64,000 nucleotides of DNA from Flavimobilis massiliensis (GTDB lineage Bacteria; Actinomycetota; Actinomycetes; Actinomycetales; Cellulomonadaceae): positions 744,001-808,000 of the forward strand of contig NZ_LT964979.1 of the NCBI RefSeq assembly GCF_900240335.1. The letters run 5' to 3'. Position 1 is the first letter of the stretch, and every line of letters begins with the position of its first letter. Under the pieces are notes generated by a model that did not search any database, was not told where the DNA came from, and saw nothing but the letters and a program-made list of their open reading frames with translations. Both the position numbers and the translations under genes were made by a program. Positions 49,106 to 57,930 of this stretch are shown piece by piece.

Positions 49106-49152
49106 GGGTGGGTCCTTCCGGTGATCGGGTGGTGCCGGGGGGGGTGGAACGC

Positions 49153-49192
49153 CGAGAGCCGCCGCGGAGCGGGTGCTCCGGGGCGGCTCTCG
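49153..49192 (-). terminator. Hairpin between a short ORF and rtcB
   Basis: CGAGAGCCGCC (49153-49163) pairs with GGCGGCTCTCG (49182-49192), with an inner GGAGC/GCTCC hairpin. It lies after the small frame at 49211-49330 and before the rtcB start on the minus strand. Confidence 0.78.
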
Positions 49193-49210
49193 ACGGTGAT
49201 GACGGGGTCG

Positions 49211-49330
49211 TCAGGCAGGTCTGTGAGCGGGGCGGAACGGGGGCGGGTCGTCCTGGGAGGACGGTCGCTTTGCGTCTGTGGGCACGACGAGGTTGCGGCT
49301 CGTAAGCCGTTCGGTCGTCGTGCGGGTCAT
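49211..49330 (-). CDS. Possible 39-residue protein upstream of rtcB
   Basis: The frame begins MTRTTTERLTSRNLVVPTDA and ends PPPFRPAHRPA. A good ribosome site (GAAGGAAC) precedes the ATG at 49330, and a strong hairpin follows the stop before rtcB. The peptide is basic and Pro-rich with no membrane segment. It might be a small protein, a leader peptide controlling rtcB, or chance. I do not recognise it. Confidence 0.4.
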   Translation of the reverse strand: MTRTTTERLTSRNLVVPTDAKRPSSQDDPPPFRPAHRPA

Positions 49331-49432
49331 GGTGCGTTCCTTCGCGTCGGGGCGCTGGGGTGCGCCGCGGTCGACCGTATCGAAGCCTGGGAGCGGGGGC
49401 GAGAGATTTACGTGCGCAGCAGCCCTTGCGAG

Positions 49433-49449
49433 ATACCCTCCCGGGGTAT
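49433..49449. promoter_or_regulatory. CsoR-like operator of the copper/silver ATPase
   Basis: ATACCC (49433-49438), TCCCG, GGGTAT (49444-49449) form a palindrome 12 bases before the ATPase start. This TACCC-N-GGGTA pattern resembles the operators of CsoR-family copper-sensing repressors in actinobacteria. No csoR gene is adjacent. Confidence 0.55.
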
Positions 49450-49460
49450 ACCTTCGGGCC

Positions 49461-51614
49461 ATGAGCCCCCATGAGCACACCTCCGGCAGCACCGGGAACC
49501 ATCCCGGGCTCGAGGCACATGACGCGCACGGGACGCAACCCAGTCATGGCGACCACGCAGCCCACGGCGGCCGGGCGACGCACCGCGACCACCAGGGCCA
49601 CGCGGACCACGACGCCCCGGGAGGTCACGCCGGTCACGGCGACCACGCAGGCCAGTTCCGCCGCCTCTTCTGGATCATGCTCGTCCTCGCAGTGCCGACC
49701 GTCGCGCTCAGCGGCATGTTCGCCGACCTCGTCGGCTACGACCTGCCGCATACCGACCCGCTCTCCTGGGTCTCGCCCGTCCTCGGTACCGTCATGTACC
49801 TGTGGGGCGGCCAGCCCTTCCTCACCGGTGCGGCCGACGAGGTCCGCCGTCGTAGCCCCGGCATGATGCTCCTCGTCGGGCTCGCGCTCACGGTCGCGTT
49901 CCTGGCGTCGTGGGGCGCGACCCTCGGCATCCTCGACCACAGCCTCGACTTCTGGTGGGAGCTCGCGCTCCTCGTCGTCATCATGCTGCTCGGCCACTGG
50001 ATCGAGATGCGCTCGCTCGCGCAGACGACGTCCGCCCTCGGCTCGCTCGCGGCGCTCCTGCCCGACGCTGCCGAACGCATCGAGGGCGACGACGTCGTGC
50101 AGGTCTCCCCCGTCGACCTGCAGGTCGGCGACGTCGTCCTCGTCCGACCGGGCGCCTCGGTCCCCGCCGACGGCCGCATCGTCGACGGGGCGGCGCACGT
50201 CGACGAGTCGATGATCACGGGTGAGTCCCGCGCCGTGAGGCGCAAGGCCGGCGACCACGTCACCGCCGGAACCGTCGCGACCGACTCCGGCCTGCGCGTC
50301 GAGGTCACCGCGACGGGCGACGACACCACGCTCGCAGGCATCGGCCGCCTCGTCGCCGACGCCCAGGCCTCGTCGTCCCACGCGCAGCGCCTCGCCGACA
50401 GGGCCGCCGGCTGGCTCTTCTGGTTCGCGCTCGGCTCCGCCGCGCTCACGGCGATCGTCTGGTCGTTCGCCGGCCTGCCCGACGACGCCGTCGTCCGCAC
50501 CATCACCGTCCTCGTCATCGCGTGCCCCCACGCGCTCGGCCTCGCCATTCCGCTCGTCGTGTCGATCGCGACCGAGCGCGCTGCCCGCGGCGGCGTCCTC
50601 GTCAAGGACCGCCTCGCGCTCGAGCGCATGCACACCGTCAACACCGTGCTGCTCGACAAGACGGGCACCCTCACCAAGGGTGAGCCGACCGTCACAGCCG
50701 TCGCTCCAGCAGGCGGTCACGACGAGGCGCACGTCCTCGCGCTCGCGGCCGCGGCCGAGACGGACAGCGAGCACCCGCTCGCGACCGCGATCGTCGGCGC
50801 TGCCCGCACGCGCGGGCTCGACATCCCTACGGCCACGGACTTCACGTCGTCGCCCGCCGTCGGCGTCCGCGCAATCGTCGACGGCCGGGTCGTCGAGGTC
50901 GGCGGGCCCCACCTCCTCGCGCAGTCCGGGCTCGACGAGCTCGATGCCGTCGCACCCTGGCACACCGAGGGCGCAATCATCCTCCACGTCCTGCTCGACG
51001 GTGCCGTGGTCGGCGCGCTGCGGCTCGCGGACCAGGTCCGAGAGACTTCCCGCGAGGCGATCGACGCCCTGCACGCCGTCGGCGCCGAGGTCGTCATGGT
51101 GACGGGCGACGCCCGCGCGGTCGCCGAGCACGTCGCCACCTCGCTCGGCATCGACCGGGTCTACGCCGGCGTCCGCCCCGAGGACAAGGCCGCGCTCGTC
51201 ACCGACCTCCGCGCCGAGGGCCGCACGGTCGCGATGGTCGGCGACGGCGTCAACGACGCCCCCGCGCTCGCGGCAGCCGACGCCGGCATCGCGATCGGCG
51301 CCGGCACGGACGTCGCCATCGGCTCCGCAGGCGTCGTGCTCGCGAGCTCCGACCCGCGCTCCATCCTCTCCGTCGTCGCCCTCTCACGGGCGTCGTACCG
51401 GAAGATGCAGCAGAACCTTTGGTGGGCCGCCGGCTACAACCTCCTCGCGGTGCCGCTCGCCGCAGGCGTCCTCGCACCGCTCGGGTTCGTCCTGCCGATG
51501 AGCGTCGGCGCGATCCTCATGTCTGCCTCGACCGTCGTCGTCGCGCTCAACGCCCAGCTGCTGCGTCGCCTCGACCTCACGCCCGGCGCGAGCACGCGCG
51601 ACCTGCTCCGCTGA
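49461..51614 (+). CDS. Copper/silver-translocating P1B-type ATPase with CPH motif (CopB type)
   Basis: This 717-residue pump has a cytoplasmic N-terminus with about 17 His in the first 65 residues, no CxxC heavy-metal domain, and the transport motif ACPHALG in the sixth helix. CPH is typical of CopB-type (class 1B-3) ATPases, exporting copper or silver. The phosphorylation loop DKTGTLTKGEPTV, the actuator TGES and the hinge GDGVNDAPALAAADAGIAIG are intact. The ATG at 49461 is chosen as it follows the operator-promoter and starts the His-rich region. It stands outside the mer element but adds metal resistance nearby. Confidence 0.93.
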   Translation: MSPHEHTSGSTGNHPGLEAHDAHGTQPSHGDHAAHGGRATHRDHQGHADHDAPGGHAGHGDHAGQFRRLFWIMLVLAVPTVALSGMFADLVGYDLPHTDPLSWVSPVLGTVMYLWGGQPFLTGAADEVRRRSPGMMLLVGLALTVAFLASWGATLGILDHSLDFWWELALLVVIMLLGHWIEMRSLAQTTSALGSLAALLPDAAERIEGDDVVQVSPVDLQVGDVVLVRPGASVPADGRIVDGAAHVDESMITGESRAVRRKAGDHVTAGTVATDSGLRVEVTATGDDTTLAGIGRLVADAQASSSHAQRLADRAAGWLFWFALGSAALTAIVWSFAGLPDDAVVRTITVLVIACPHALGLAIPLVVSIATERAARGGVLVKDRLALERMHTVNTVLLDKTGTLTKGEPTVTAVAPAGGHDEAHVLALAAAAETDSEHPLATAIVGAARTRGLDIPTATDFTSSPAVGVRAIVDGRVVEVGGPHLLAQSGLDELDAVAPWHTEGAIILHVLLDGAVVGALRLADQVRETSREAIDALHAVGAEVVMVTGDARAVAEHVATSLGIDRVYAGVRPEDKAALVTDLRAEGRTVAMVGDGVNDAPALAAADAGIAIGAGTDVAIGSAGVVLASSDPRSILSVVALSRASYRKMQQNLWWAAGYNLLAVPLAAGVLAPLGFVLPMSVGAILMSASTVVVALNAQLLRRLDLTPGASTRDLLR

Positions 51615-51696
51615 GCGCCTCCCCGTCCGGCAGCTCCGTCGGCATGCTCGACACGGGTGGGACACTGGGAACACAGCACGAGGAAGGGAACCTGCC

Positions 51697-51879
51697 ATGT
51701 CGAAGCACCACGCAACCCCGGCCTGGGTGGACCCGCGCGAGCAGATCGTCGTCGGTGTCCTCATGGCGAACGGGCGCCTCGCACCGCGGGAGTTCCGCGA
51801 CCGCGCCGAGGCCGAGGCCTGGGCGCAACTCGACGAGCAGGTCGTCGAGTGGAACCTCGTCTGTGAGTGCGACCGCTGA
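51697..51879 (+). CDS. Small protein of unknown function
   Basis: This 60-residue protein (starts MSKHHATPAWVDPREQ) is acidic and helical, with EFRDRAEAEAWAQLDEQVVEWNL and a closing CECDR. It is preceded by the site AAGGGAACC and lies between the copper ATPase and the terminator. Host-like codon use supports a real gene. I do not recognise the family; a helper of the ATPase is possible but unproven. Confidence 0.55.
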   Translation: MSKHHATPAWVDPREQIVVGVLMANGRLAPREFRDRAEAEAWAQLDEQVVEWNLVCECDR

Positions 51880-51920
51880 CGGGCCGGCCCGTGCCGGCCC
51901 CTGGTCCGAGAAACGACGAA

Positions 51921-51951
51921 GCCCAGGTGAGAAACTGATTCTCACCTGGGC
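51921..51951. terminator. Perfect 13-bp hairpin, originally just downstream of tRNA-Pro
   Basis: GCCCAGGTGAGAA (51921-51933) pairs perfectly with TTCTCACCTGGGC (51939-51951), with a five-base loop. On the minus strand it would directly follow the tRNA-Pro 3' end if the IS element were removed. It can also end the plus-strand small gene at 51697. Confidence 0.85.
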
Positions 51952-51954
51952 AAA

Positions 51955-51968
51955 CGTCGGGCTGACAG
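51955..51968. repeat. 14-bp direct repeat left of the IS481-family element
   Basis: CGTCGGGCTGACAG here is identical to 53331-53344, which is the 3' end of tRNA-Pro. It directly abuts the IS left end. It is either a long target duplication or a tRNA-derived attachment copy. Confidence 0.85.
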
Positions 51969-53330
51969 TGTGATGGCTCAGCACATCCGCGACAGGTGTC
52001 TCAAGACATCCGCGACACCATGTCTCACGACATCGACGACACCGCCCGTGCGGCGGATGCTCAGCCATGTCCAAAGCCAAGATCGTCCTCACCGCGCTTC
52101 TCACCGAACGACTCACCGTCGCCGAGATCGCCGCGCGCTACGGCGTGCACCGCTCCTGGGTCTACCGGCTCAAGGCCCGCTACGAGGCCGAAGGTGACGC
52201 CGCACTCGAACCTCGTTCCCGGCGGCCCCACCACGTCCCCAGCACCACGCCGACAGCCACCATCGACCTCATCCTCGCCCTGCGAGCAGACCTCACCGGA
52301 CGCGGCCTGGACGCCGGCGCCGACACCATCGGCTGGCACCTCGCGCATCACCACGCCACGGCCGTCTCCCGAGCCACCATCAACCGCGTCCTCGCCCGCC
52401 ACGATGCCCGCACGCCCGACCCGTCCAAGCGCCCCCGATCCTCCTGGGTCCGCTTTGCAGCCGACCTGCCCAACGAGACCTGGCAGTCCGACTTCACCCA
52501 CTACCGGCTCACCAGCCCCGCAGGCACTCCCGGAGCCGACGTCGAGATCATCACCTGGCTCGACGACCACTCCCGCATGGCCCTGCACATCTCCGCCCAC
52601 CGACGCATCACGGCCGCGATCGTGCACTCCACGTTCACCAAAGCCGCAGGCCAGTACGGCTTCCCGGCCTCCACCCTCACCGACAACGGCATGGTCTACA
52701 CCGTCCGTCTCGCCTCCAGGCCCGGAGGCCGCACCCGGCTCGAGACCGAGCTACGCGCCCGCGGCATCAAGCAGAAGAACTCCCGACCCAACCACCCCAC
52801 CACCTGCGGCAAGGTCGAACGCTTCCAGCAGACGATGAAGAAGTGGCTCCGCGCCCAGGACCCACAACCGGCCTCCATCGCCGAGCTGCAACAGTTCATA
52901 GATCGCTTCGCCCAGGAATACAACGAGAACAGGCCGCACCGCTCCCTCGAGCATCGCGCCACACCTGCCGCGGCCTACAGCGCCCGCCCCAAAGCACGCC
53001 CCTCACGCGACCGATCCCGCGACACCCACGACAGGGTCCGCACCGATCGGATCGACAAATCAGGGGTCGTGACACTGCGCCACAACAACAAGCTCCACCA
53101 CATCGGCATCGGCCGAACCCACGCCGGAACCTACGTCCGCATGCTCGTCCAGGACCTCGACATCATCGTCATCGACGCCACCACCGGCGAGATCCTGCGC
53201 GAGCTCGTCCTCGATCCGACCAAGAACTACCAGCCCACCGGACGGCCACGAGGACCAGCCCCCGGACATGACAACGGCGGACCTACAATTTCGTAGGTCC
53301 GCCGTCGCGGATGTCCTGAGACATCACAAT
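51969..53330. mobile_element. IS481-family insertion sequence
   Basis: The ends are imperfect inverted repeats: the left begins TGTGATGGCTCAGCACATCC and the right end on the minus strand begins TTGTGATGTCTCAGGACATC. The length is about 1.36 kb with one transposase gene. Flanking 14-bp repeats CGTCGGGCTGACAG fit the long duplications (up to about 15 bp) known for the family. The right border is uncertain by two bases (AT at 53329-53330). Confidence 0.85.
52067..53296 (+). CDS. IS481-family transposase
   Basis: This 409-residue DDE transposase has an N-terminal HTH (LTVAEIAARYGVHRSWVYRLKARY, residues 15-38) and an integrase catalytic core with WQSDFTHYRL (first D), TLTDNGMVYT (second D) and CGKVERFQQTMKKWL with the Glu. 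The C-terminal tail is basic. The ATG at 52067 begins at the HTH. It is intact and probably active. Confidence 0.92.
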   Translation: MSKAKIVLTALLTERLTVAEIAARYGVHRSWVYRLKARYEAEGDAALEPRSRRPHHVPSTTPTATIDLILALRADLTGRGLDAGADTIGWHLAHHHATAVSRATINRVLARHDARTPDPSKRPRSSWVRFAADLPNETWQSDFTHYRLTSPAGTPGADVEIITWLDDHSRMALHISAHRRITAAIVHSTFTKAAGQYGFPASTLTDNGMVYTVRLASRPGGRTRLETELRARGIKQKNSRPNHPTTCGKVERFQQTMKKWLRAQDPQPASIAELQQFIDRFAQEYNENRPHRSLEHRATPAAAYSARPKARPSRDRSRDTHDRVRTDRIDKSGVVTLRHNNKLHHIGIGRTHAGTYVRMLVQDLDIIVIDATTGEILRELVLDPTKNYQPTGRPRGPAPGHDNGGPTIS

Positions 53331-53332
53331 CG

Positions 53333-53406
<74 letters not shown>

Positions 53407-53494
53407 TAGGTCCGTGAACGGACCTCCGTGGCCCTTGCGGGCCGTCAGAAATACTACCCCAGTTTCTGGCTCGCGTTGACCACGTCGCGGCTCG

Positions 53495-54811
53495 TCAGGA
53501 GCGCGCGTCGTCGGCTGCGTCGGGCTCGTCGTCGAGCGTCACGACCTGACGGCTCCCGGGCAGCACCCGCATCGTCCGGAACGGCGAGAGCATGAGCGGC
53601 AGCGACGCGAGAACCTCCCCGACGACGACCACCCAGAGCATCGTCACGACCCCGAAGTGGTCGGCGATGAGCCCTCCCACGACGCCCGCGATCGGCATGC
53701 CGCCCCAGACGATGAACCGGAACGACGCGTTCATGCGGCCGAGCAGGTACGGCGGGCACAGGCGTTGCCGGAAGCTCACCTGGGAGACGTTGAACCACGT
53801 CTGCGTGACCTGCATGAGGAAGCCGCCGACGATGAGGGGGATGCGCGCGTCGACGCCCATGTCCATGAACGTCGACGCGAGCGGGATCGCCGCGAAGAGG
53901 AACGGCGTGAGGAATGCCGAGAACGCGATGATGCGGCCCTCACCGATGACGTCGGTCGCGCGGCGCGAGGTCACCGCGCCGAGGATCCCGCCGACGGCGC
54001 TCGCCGACATGACGACACCGATCGCGTCCGCACCTAGGTCGAGGGTCGTGACGACGTAGTAGATGATCATCGACCATCCCATCGTCGAGAACAGTGCGCT
54101 CACGCCCGTCGAGTAGACGAGCCTGTTGAGCATCGGGGTGCGCGTGATGAAGCGCAGCCCCTCGGCAATCGCCGGCCCGAGCGGCAGGTGGGAGTCCTTG
54201 GGCGGCAGGGTCTCGACCTTGCGGATGCGGGCGAGGAACCCGACGGACGCGACGTACGTGACGACGTTGACGCTGATGAGCACGGGCGCCGCGAGCACCT
54301 TGAGGAGCGACCCGCCGACGGCCGGCACGGCGACCGCCGCGACGGAGTAGGTCGCCTGGAGTTTCGTGTTGCCCTCGGAGACCTTCGAGAGCCCGACGAG
54401 CCCGGGGACGTAGGAGAGGTGCGCGACGTCGAAGAAGACGGTCGCGACCGAGATGACGAGACCTGCGGCGTAGAGCATCGGCATGGAGCCAAGGCCGACG
54501 CTCGCGAGGACGACGACGGCCGCGAGGACGAGGCCGCGGATGACGTCGGCCCAGATGAGCACGGAACGCTTGCGCATACGGTCGACCCACGCGCCGGCGG
54601 GCAGGCCGACGACGAGGAACGCCGCCGTCTGCGCGGAGGTGAGGTAGCCCATCTGGAGGGCGGTTGCGCCGAGCGTCGTCACGGCGTAGACGGGCAGCGC
54701 GAGCGCCGTCAGTTGGGCGCCGACCTGCGCGAGGGCGTCGGCGACCCACAGACGTCGAAAGTCGGGGTGGTGAACGAGGCTTCGCTCTGGGGTGCCGGCC
54801 ACGTGCTCCAT
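53495..54811 (-). CDS. Major facilitator superfamily exporter (EntS-like, MFS_3)
   Basis: This 438-residue transporter has about ten to twelve membrane segments. The N-terminal motif RRLWVADALAQVGAQLTALALPVYAVTTLGATALQMGYLTSAQTAAFLVVGLPAGAWVDRMRKRSVLI fits the MFS_3/enterobactin exporter group. Such pumps export siderophores or drugs; the substrate is not clear. The ATG at 54811 starts just before FRRLW; the open frame further upstream is shadow. It is divergent from the reductase at 54935 and may be linked to it. Confidence 0.86.
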   Translation of the reverse strand: MEHVAGTPERSLVHHPDFRRLWVADALAQVGAQLTALALPVYAVTTLGATALQMGYLTSAQTAAFLVVGLPAGAWVDRMRKRSVLIWADVIRGLVLAAVVVLASVGLGSMPMLYAAGLVISVATVFFDVAHLSYVPGLVGLSKVSEGNTKLQATYSVAAVAVPAVGGSLLKVLAAPVLISVNVVTYVASVGFLARIRKVETLPPKDSHLPLGPAIAEGLRFITRTPMLNRLVYSTGVSALFSTMGWSMIIYYVVTTLDLGADAIGVVMSASAVGGILGAVTSRRATDVIGEGRIIAFSAFLTPFLFAAIPLASTFMDMGVDARIPLIVGGFLMQVTQTWFNVSQVSFRQRLCPPYLLGRMNASFRFIVWGGMPIAGVVGGLIADHFGVVTMLWVVVVGEVLASLPLMLSPFRTMRVLPGSRQVVTLDDEPDAADDARS

Positions 54812-54934
54812 GGTCCCACCCGCCCCGGGCGCACGGGGTCGACGACGGTCCCGAGTGGGGAACGTCACCGTGACGGGCGGCAGGCACAGGTCAGGCGTAC
54901 CGTGACGAGCAGTGACGAACCAAGGAGGTGCACG

Positions 54935-56161
54935 ATGGAGAGCTTCGACCACGTCGTCGTGGGGGCGGGTGTCGCGGCGGACGCCGCCGCGCGCGGGGTC
55001 CGCGAGGTCGATCCGGACGCGACGATCCTCGTCGTCGGCCCTGAGCCCGATCCGCCATACGACCGCCCTCCCCTCACGAAGGACCTCTGGCGACCCGACC
55101 CGCCCGCCTCGATCGACCTCGGCACGGCGGCCGCGACGGGCGCGACCGTCCGGACGGGACGTGCCGTCACGGCGCTCGACACCGCCTCCCGCACCGTGAC
55201 GACCGACGACGGCGCGCAGGTGCGCTACGACCGGCTCGTCCTCGCGACGGGTGGCACCCCACGCACGCTCACGTCCGAGCCCGTGCCGGGGGTCCTCACG
55301 TTCCGGTCGCTCGGCGACTACCGCAGGGTGCGCGAGCTTGCGGACGCGGGCCGGCACATCGTCGTCGTGGGAGGCGGCTACATCGGCATCGAGCTCGCGT
55401 GCGGCCTCGCGCTCTCGGCGGCGCGCGTCACGCTCGTCGTCACGCAGGACCGTCCGGCCGCGCATCTCGTGCCGCCCGTGCTCGTCGACCGGCTCGAGGA
55501 GGGCCTGCGCTCCCGCGGCGTCGAGATTCTCTCGCACCGACGCGCGGTGACGGCAGAGCGCGGGGCGCCGGGCGCAGGTCCCGTGCTCGTGCTCGACGAC
55601 GCGTCGTGGGTCGAGTCGGACGCGATCGTCGTCGGGCTCGGCATCACGCCTGCTGACGATCTCGCCCGCAGTGCCGGGCTCGACGTCGACGACGGCGTCG
55701 CCGTCGACGCGACGCTCCTCACGTCAGACTCGTACGTCCGTGCAGCGGGCGACGTCGCACGCTACCCCGACCCTGTGCTCGGGCGCGTGCGTGTCGAGCA
55801 CGTCGATAACGCTCACGCGACGGGGCGCAGCGCGGGGCGCGCGAACGCGGCCGAGCGGCTCGGGCACGCGGCCGAGCCGCACACGCACACGCCGTTCTTC
55901 TACTCGGACTGGTTCGACGACGGCTGGGAGGCGGTCGGCACGCTCGACGCGCGGCTGACGCTCGTCGAGGACTGGGCCCCCGGGACCCCGGGCGACGCGG
56001 GCGTGATCTACCACGTCTCCGACGACGGTGCGCTGCGCGGGGTCATGCTGTGGAACGTCTGGGACAGCGCGGCCCGTGCGACCGAGCTCCTCGCGGAGCT
56101 CGGCGACCCGGGCAGCGTGCCGGACCCGTCCACGCTCCGCGGCCGCATCCCCCTCGCCTAG
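54935..56161 (+). CDS. FAD-dependent NAD(P)H oxidoreductase (ferredoxin reductase-like)
   Basis: This 408-residue flavoprotein has the first FAD motif VVVGAGVAADAAARGV (about residues 7-22), the motif DRPPLTKDLW typical of rubredoxin/ferredoxin reductases, NAD-binding HIVVVGGGYIGIELACGLALS and SYVRAAGDVARYPDP for the second FAD contact. The C-terminal part has a reductase-type domain with FFYSDWFDDGWEAVG. It probably transfers electrons from NAD(P)H to a ferredoxin or other carrier. AAGGAGG lies six bases before ATG 54935. Confidence 0.88.
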   Translation: MESFDHVVVGAGVAADAAARGVREVDPDATILVVGPEPDPPYDRPPLTKDLWRPDPPASIDLGTAAATGATVRTGRAVTALDTASRTVTTDDGAQVRYDRLVLATGGTPRTLTSEPVPGVLTFRSLGDYRRVRELADAGRHIVVVGGGYIGIELACGLALSAARVTLVVTQDRPAAHLVPPVLVDRLEEGLRSRGVEILSHRRAVTAERGAPGAGPVLVLDDASWVESDAIVVGLGITPADDLARSAGLDVDDGVAVDATLLTSDSYVRAAGDVARYPDPVLGRVRVEHVDNAHATGRSAGRANAAERLGHAAEPHTHTPFFYSDWFDDGWEAVGTLDARLTLVEDWAPGTPGDAGVIYHVSDDGALRGVMLWNVWDSAARATELLAELGDPGSVPDPSTLRGRIPLA

Positions 56162-56178
56162 CCCCGGCCCCCACATCG

Positions 56179-56229
56179 CAGGAATCCGCGCAGATGGTCG
56201 CTGGGAGCAACCATCTGCGCGGATTCCTG
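56179..56229. terminator. Long perfect inverted repeat between convergent genes
   Basis: A 20-bp stem, from CAGGAATCCG at 56179 to GGT at 56198, pairs without mismatch with 56210-56229, with an eleven-base loop. It lies between the reductase stop (56161) and the der stop (56265). It may end both transcripts, but it is unusually long and lacks a T run. Confidence 0.65.
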
Positions 56230-56264
56230 GCGCTGACCGCGTCGGGATCAGCAGGGACAGTCGG

Positions 56265-57782
56265 TCAGTGCTTGCGCTTCTCCCGGACACGCACCGAAAT
56301 CTCGATGGGCGTGCCCTCGAAGCCGAAGGTCTCGCGGAGCTTCCTCTCGATGAAGCGGCGGTAGCCGGCGTCGATGAAACCCGACGCGAAGATGACGAAG
56401 CGCGGCGGACGCGTCGAGACCTGCGTCGCGAAGAGCACACGCGGCTGCTTGCCGCCCCGCAGCGGGTGCGGGTGCGCCGCGACGAGCTCGCCGAGAAATG
56501 CGTTGAGGCGGCCCGTCGGGATCCGACGGTCCCAACTCTCGAGCGCGGTCTCAAGCGCGGGCACGAGCTTCTCGGCGTGCCAGCCGGTCCGCGCGGAGAT
56601 GTTGACGCGCGGCGCCCACGGCACCTGGACGAGCTCGCGCTCGATCTCGCGCTCGAGATACTTGCGCCGCTCGTCGTCCATGAGGTCCCACTTGTTGTAG
56701 GCGATGACGAGCGCCCGCCCGGCGTCGATGACCTGCTGGACGACGCGGATGTCCTGCTCGCTCATCTCGACGGACGCGTCGATGAGCACGACCGCGACCT
56801 CGGCCTTCTCGATCGCAGCCTGCGTGCGGAGGGACGCGTAGAAGTCGGCGCCGGACGTCTGGTGGACCCGGCGTCGGATGCCCGCGGTGTCGACGAACCA
56901 CCAGGTGCGTCCCTTGAGCTCGATGAGCTCGTCGACGGGGTCCCGCGTCGTACCAGCGGTGTCGTCGACGACGACGCGCTGGCTCCCCGCCACCTTGTTG
57001 AGGAGCGACGACTTGCCGACATTGGGACGACCGACGAGCGCGACACGACGCGGCCCGTCAGGCCGGGCGACGCCGTGCTGCGTCTCGAGCGGAAGCTTGC
57101 GCATCGCAGCGTCGAGAAGGTCGCCCGTGCCGCGCCCGTGGAGCGCGGAGACAGGGTGCGGCTCCCCGAGCCCGAGGCTCCACAGCGCGGCCGCGTCGGC
57201 CTCGCCGCGCGGACCGTCGACCTTGTTCGCCGCCAGGACGACCGGCTTGCCAGCCCGGCGCAGGAGACGCACGACGTGCTCGTCGGTCGCGGTCGCACCG
57301 ACGGACGCGTCGACGACGAAGACAACGGCGTCCGCGAGCTCGACCGCGACCTCGGCCTGGCGTGCGACGGCCGCGTCGATCCCCGCGACGTCCGTCTCCC
57401 AGCCTCCCGTGTCGACGAGCATGAAGTGCCGCCCGGACCACTCCGCCTCATAGCTCACGCGGTCGCGTGTCACGCCGGGCTTGTCCTCGACGACGGCCTC
57501 ACGGCGACCCAGGATGCGGTTGACGAGCGTCGACTTTCCGACGTTCGGACGCCCAACGACCGCGAGGACCGGAAGCGCCTGCGCGGCTTGGACCGCGACG
57601 AGGTCGTCGTCGTCGAGCCCGAGGAGCGCGAGGTCCTCGTCGGCGAGGTCGTAGTCCACGAGCCCGGCGCGCAACGCGTCGGCACGTTGGTTGTCGGCGT
57701 CGACGTCACCCGGGTCGTCCGCGAGGATCGCGTCCTGCGGGGTCTCGTCGGGCTCGGGCAGCGTGTGCTCGGGAGTGGTCAT
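56265..57782 (-). CDS. der: Ribosome-biogenesis GTPase Der (EngA)
   Basis: This 505-residue protein has two tandem GTPase domains (first P-loop VVGRPNVGKSTLVNR at about residues 75-89, with DTGGWE; second ALVGRPNVGKSSLLNK with DTAGI, NKWD) and a C-terminal KH-like domain. It acts in late 50S subunit assembly. The first 65 residues are acidic and variable, which is common in actinobacterial Der. The ATG at 57782 starts that region; the frame upstream is Arg-rich. It lies near plsC and cmk, as in mycobacteria. Confidence 0.95.
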   Translation of the reverse strand: MTTPEHTLPEPDETPQDAILADDPGDVDADNQRADALRAGLVDYDLADEDLALLGLDDDDLVAVQAAQALPVLAVVGRPNVGKSTLVNRILGRREAVVEDKPGVTRDRVSYEAEWSGRHFMLVDTGGWETDVAGIDAAVARQAEVAVELADAVVFVVDASVGATATDEHVVRLLRRAGKPVVLAANKVDGPRGEADAAALWSLGLGEPHPVSALHGRGTGDLLDAAMRKLPLETQHGVARPDGPRRVALVGRPNVGKSSLLNKVAGSQRVVVDDTAGTTRDPVDELIELKGRTWWFVDTAGIRRRVHQTSGADFYASLRTQAAIEKAEVAVVLIDASVEMSEQDIRVVQQVIDAGRALVIAYNKWDLMDDERRKYLEREIERELVQVPWAPRVNISARTGWHAEKLVPALETALESWDRRIPTGRLNAFLGELVAAHPHPLRGGKQPRVLFATQVSTRPPRFVIFASGFIDAGYRRFIERKLRETFGFEGTPIEISVRVREKRKH

Positions 57783-57930
57783 GGGCACTATTCTCCCAGG
57801 CTCGCGGACCTTGCACGACCGTGGGCGGCGTCGGGCTCGCCACACGGCCCTGCAGCCCGTCCATCGGGGCCACGTCTGTCCCGAACGCTCCGGCAGCGGC
57901 GCGACGCGACGAGCCTGGTGGGGAGTGAGG

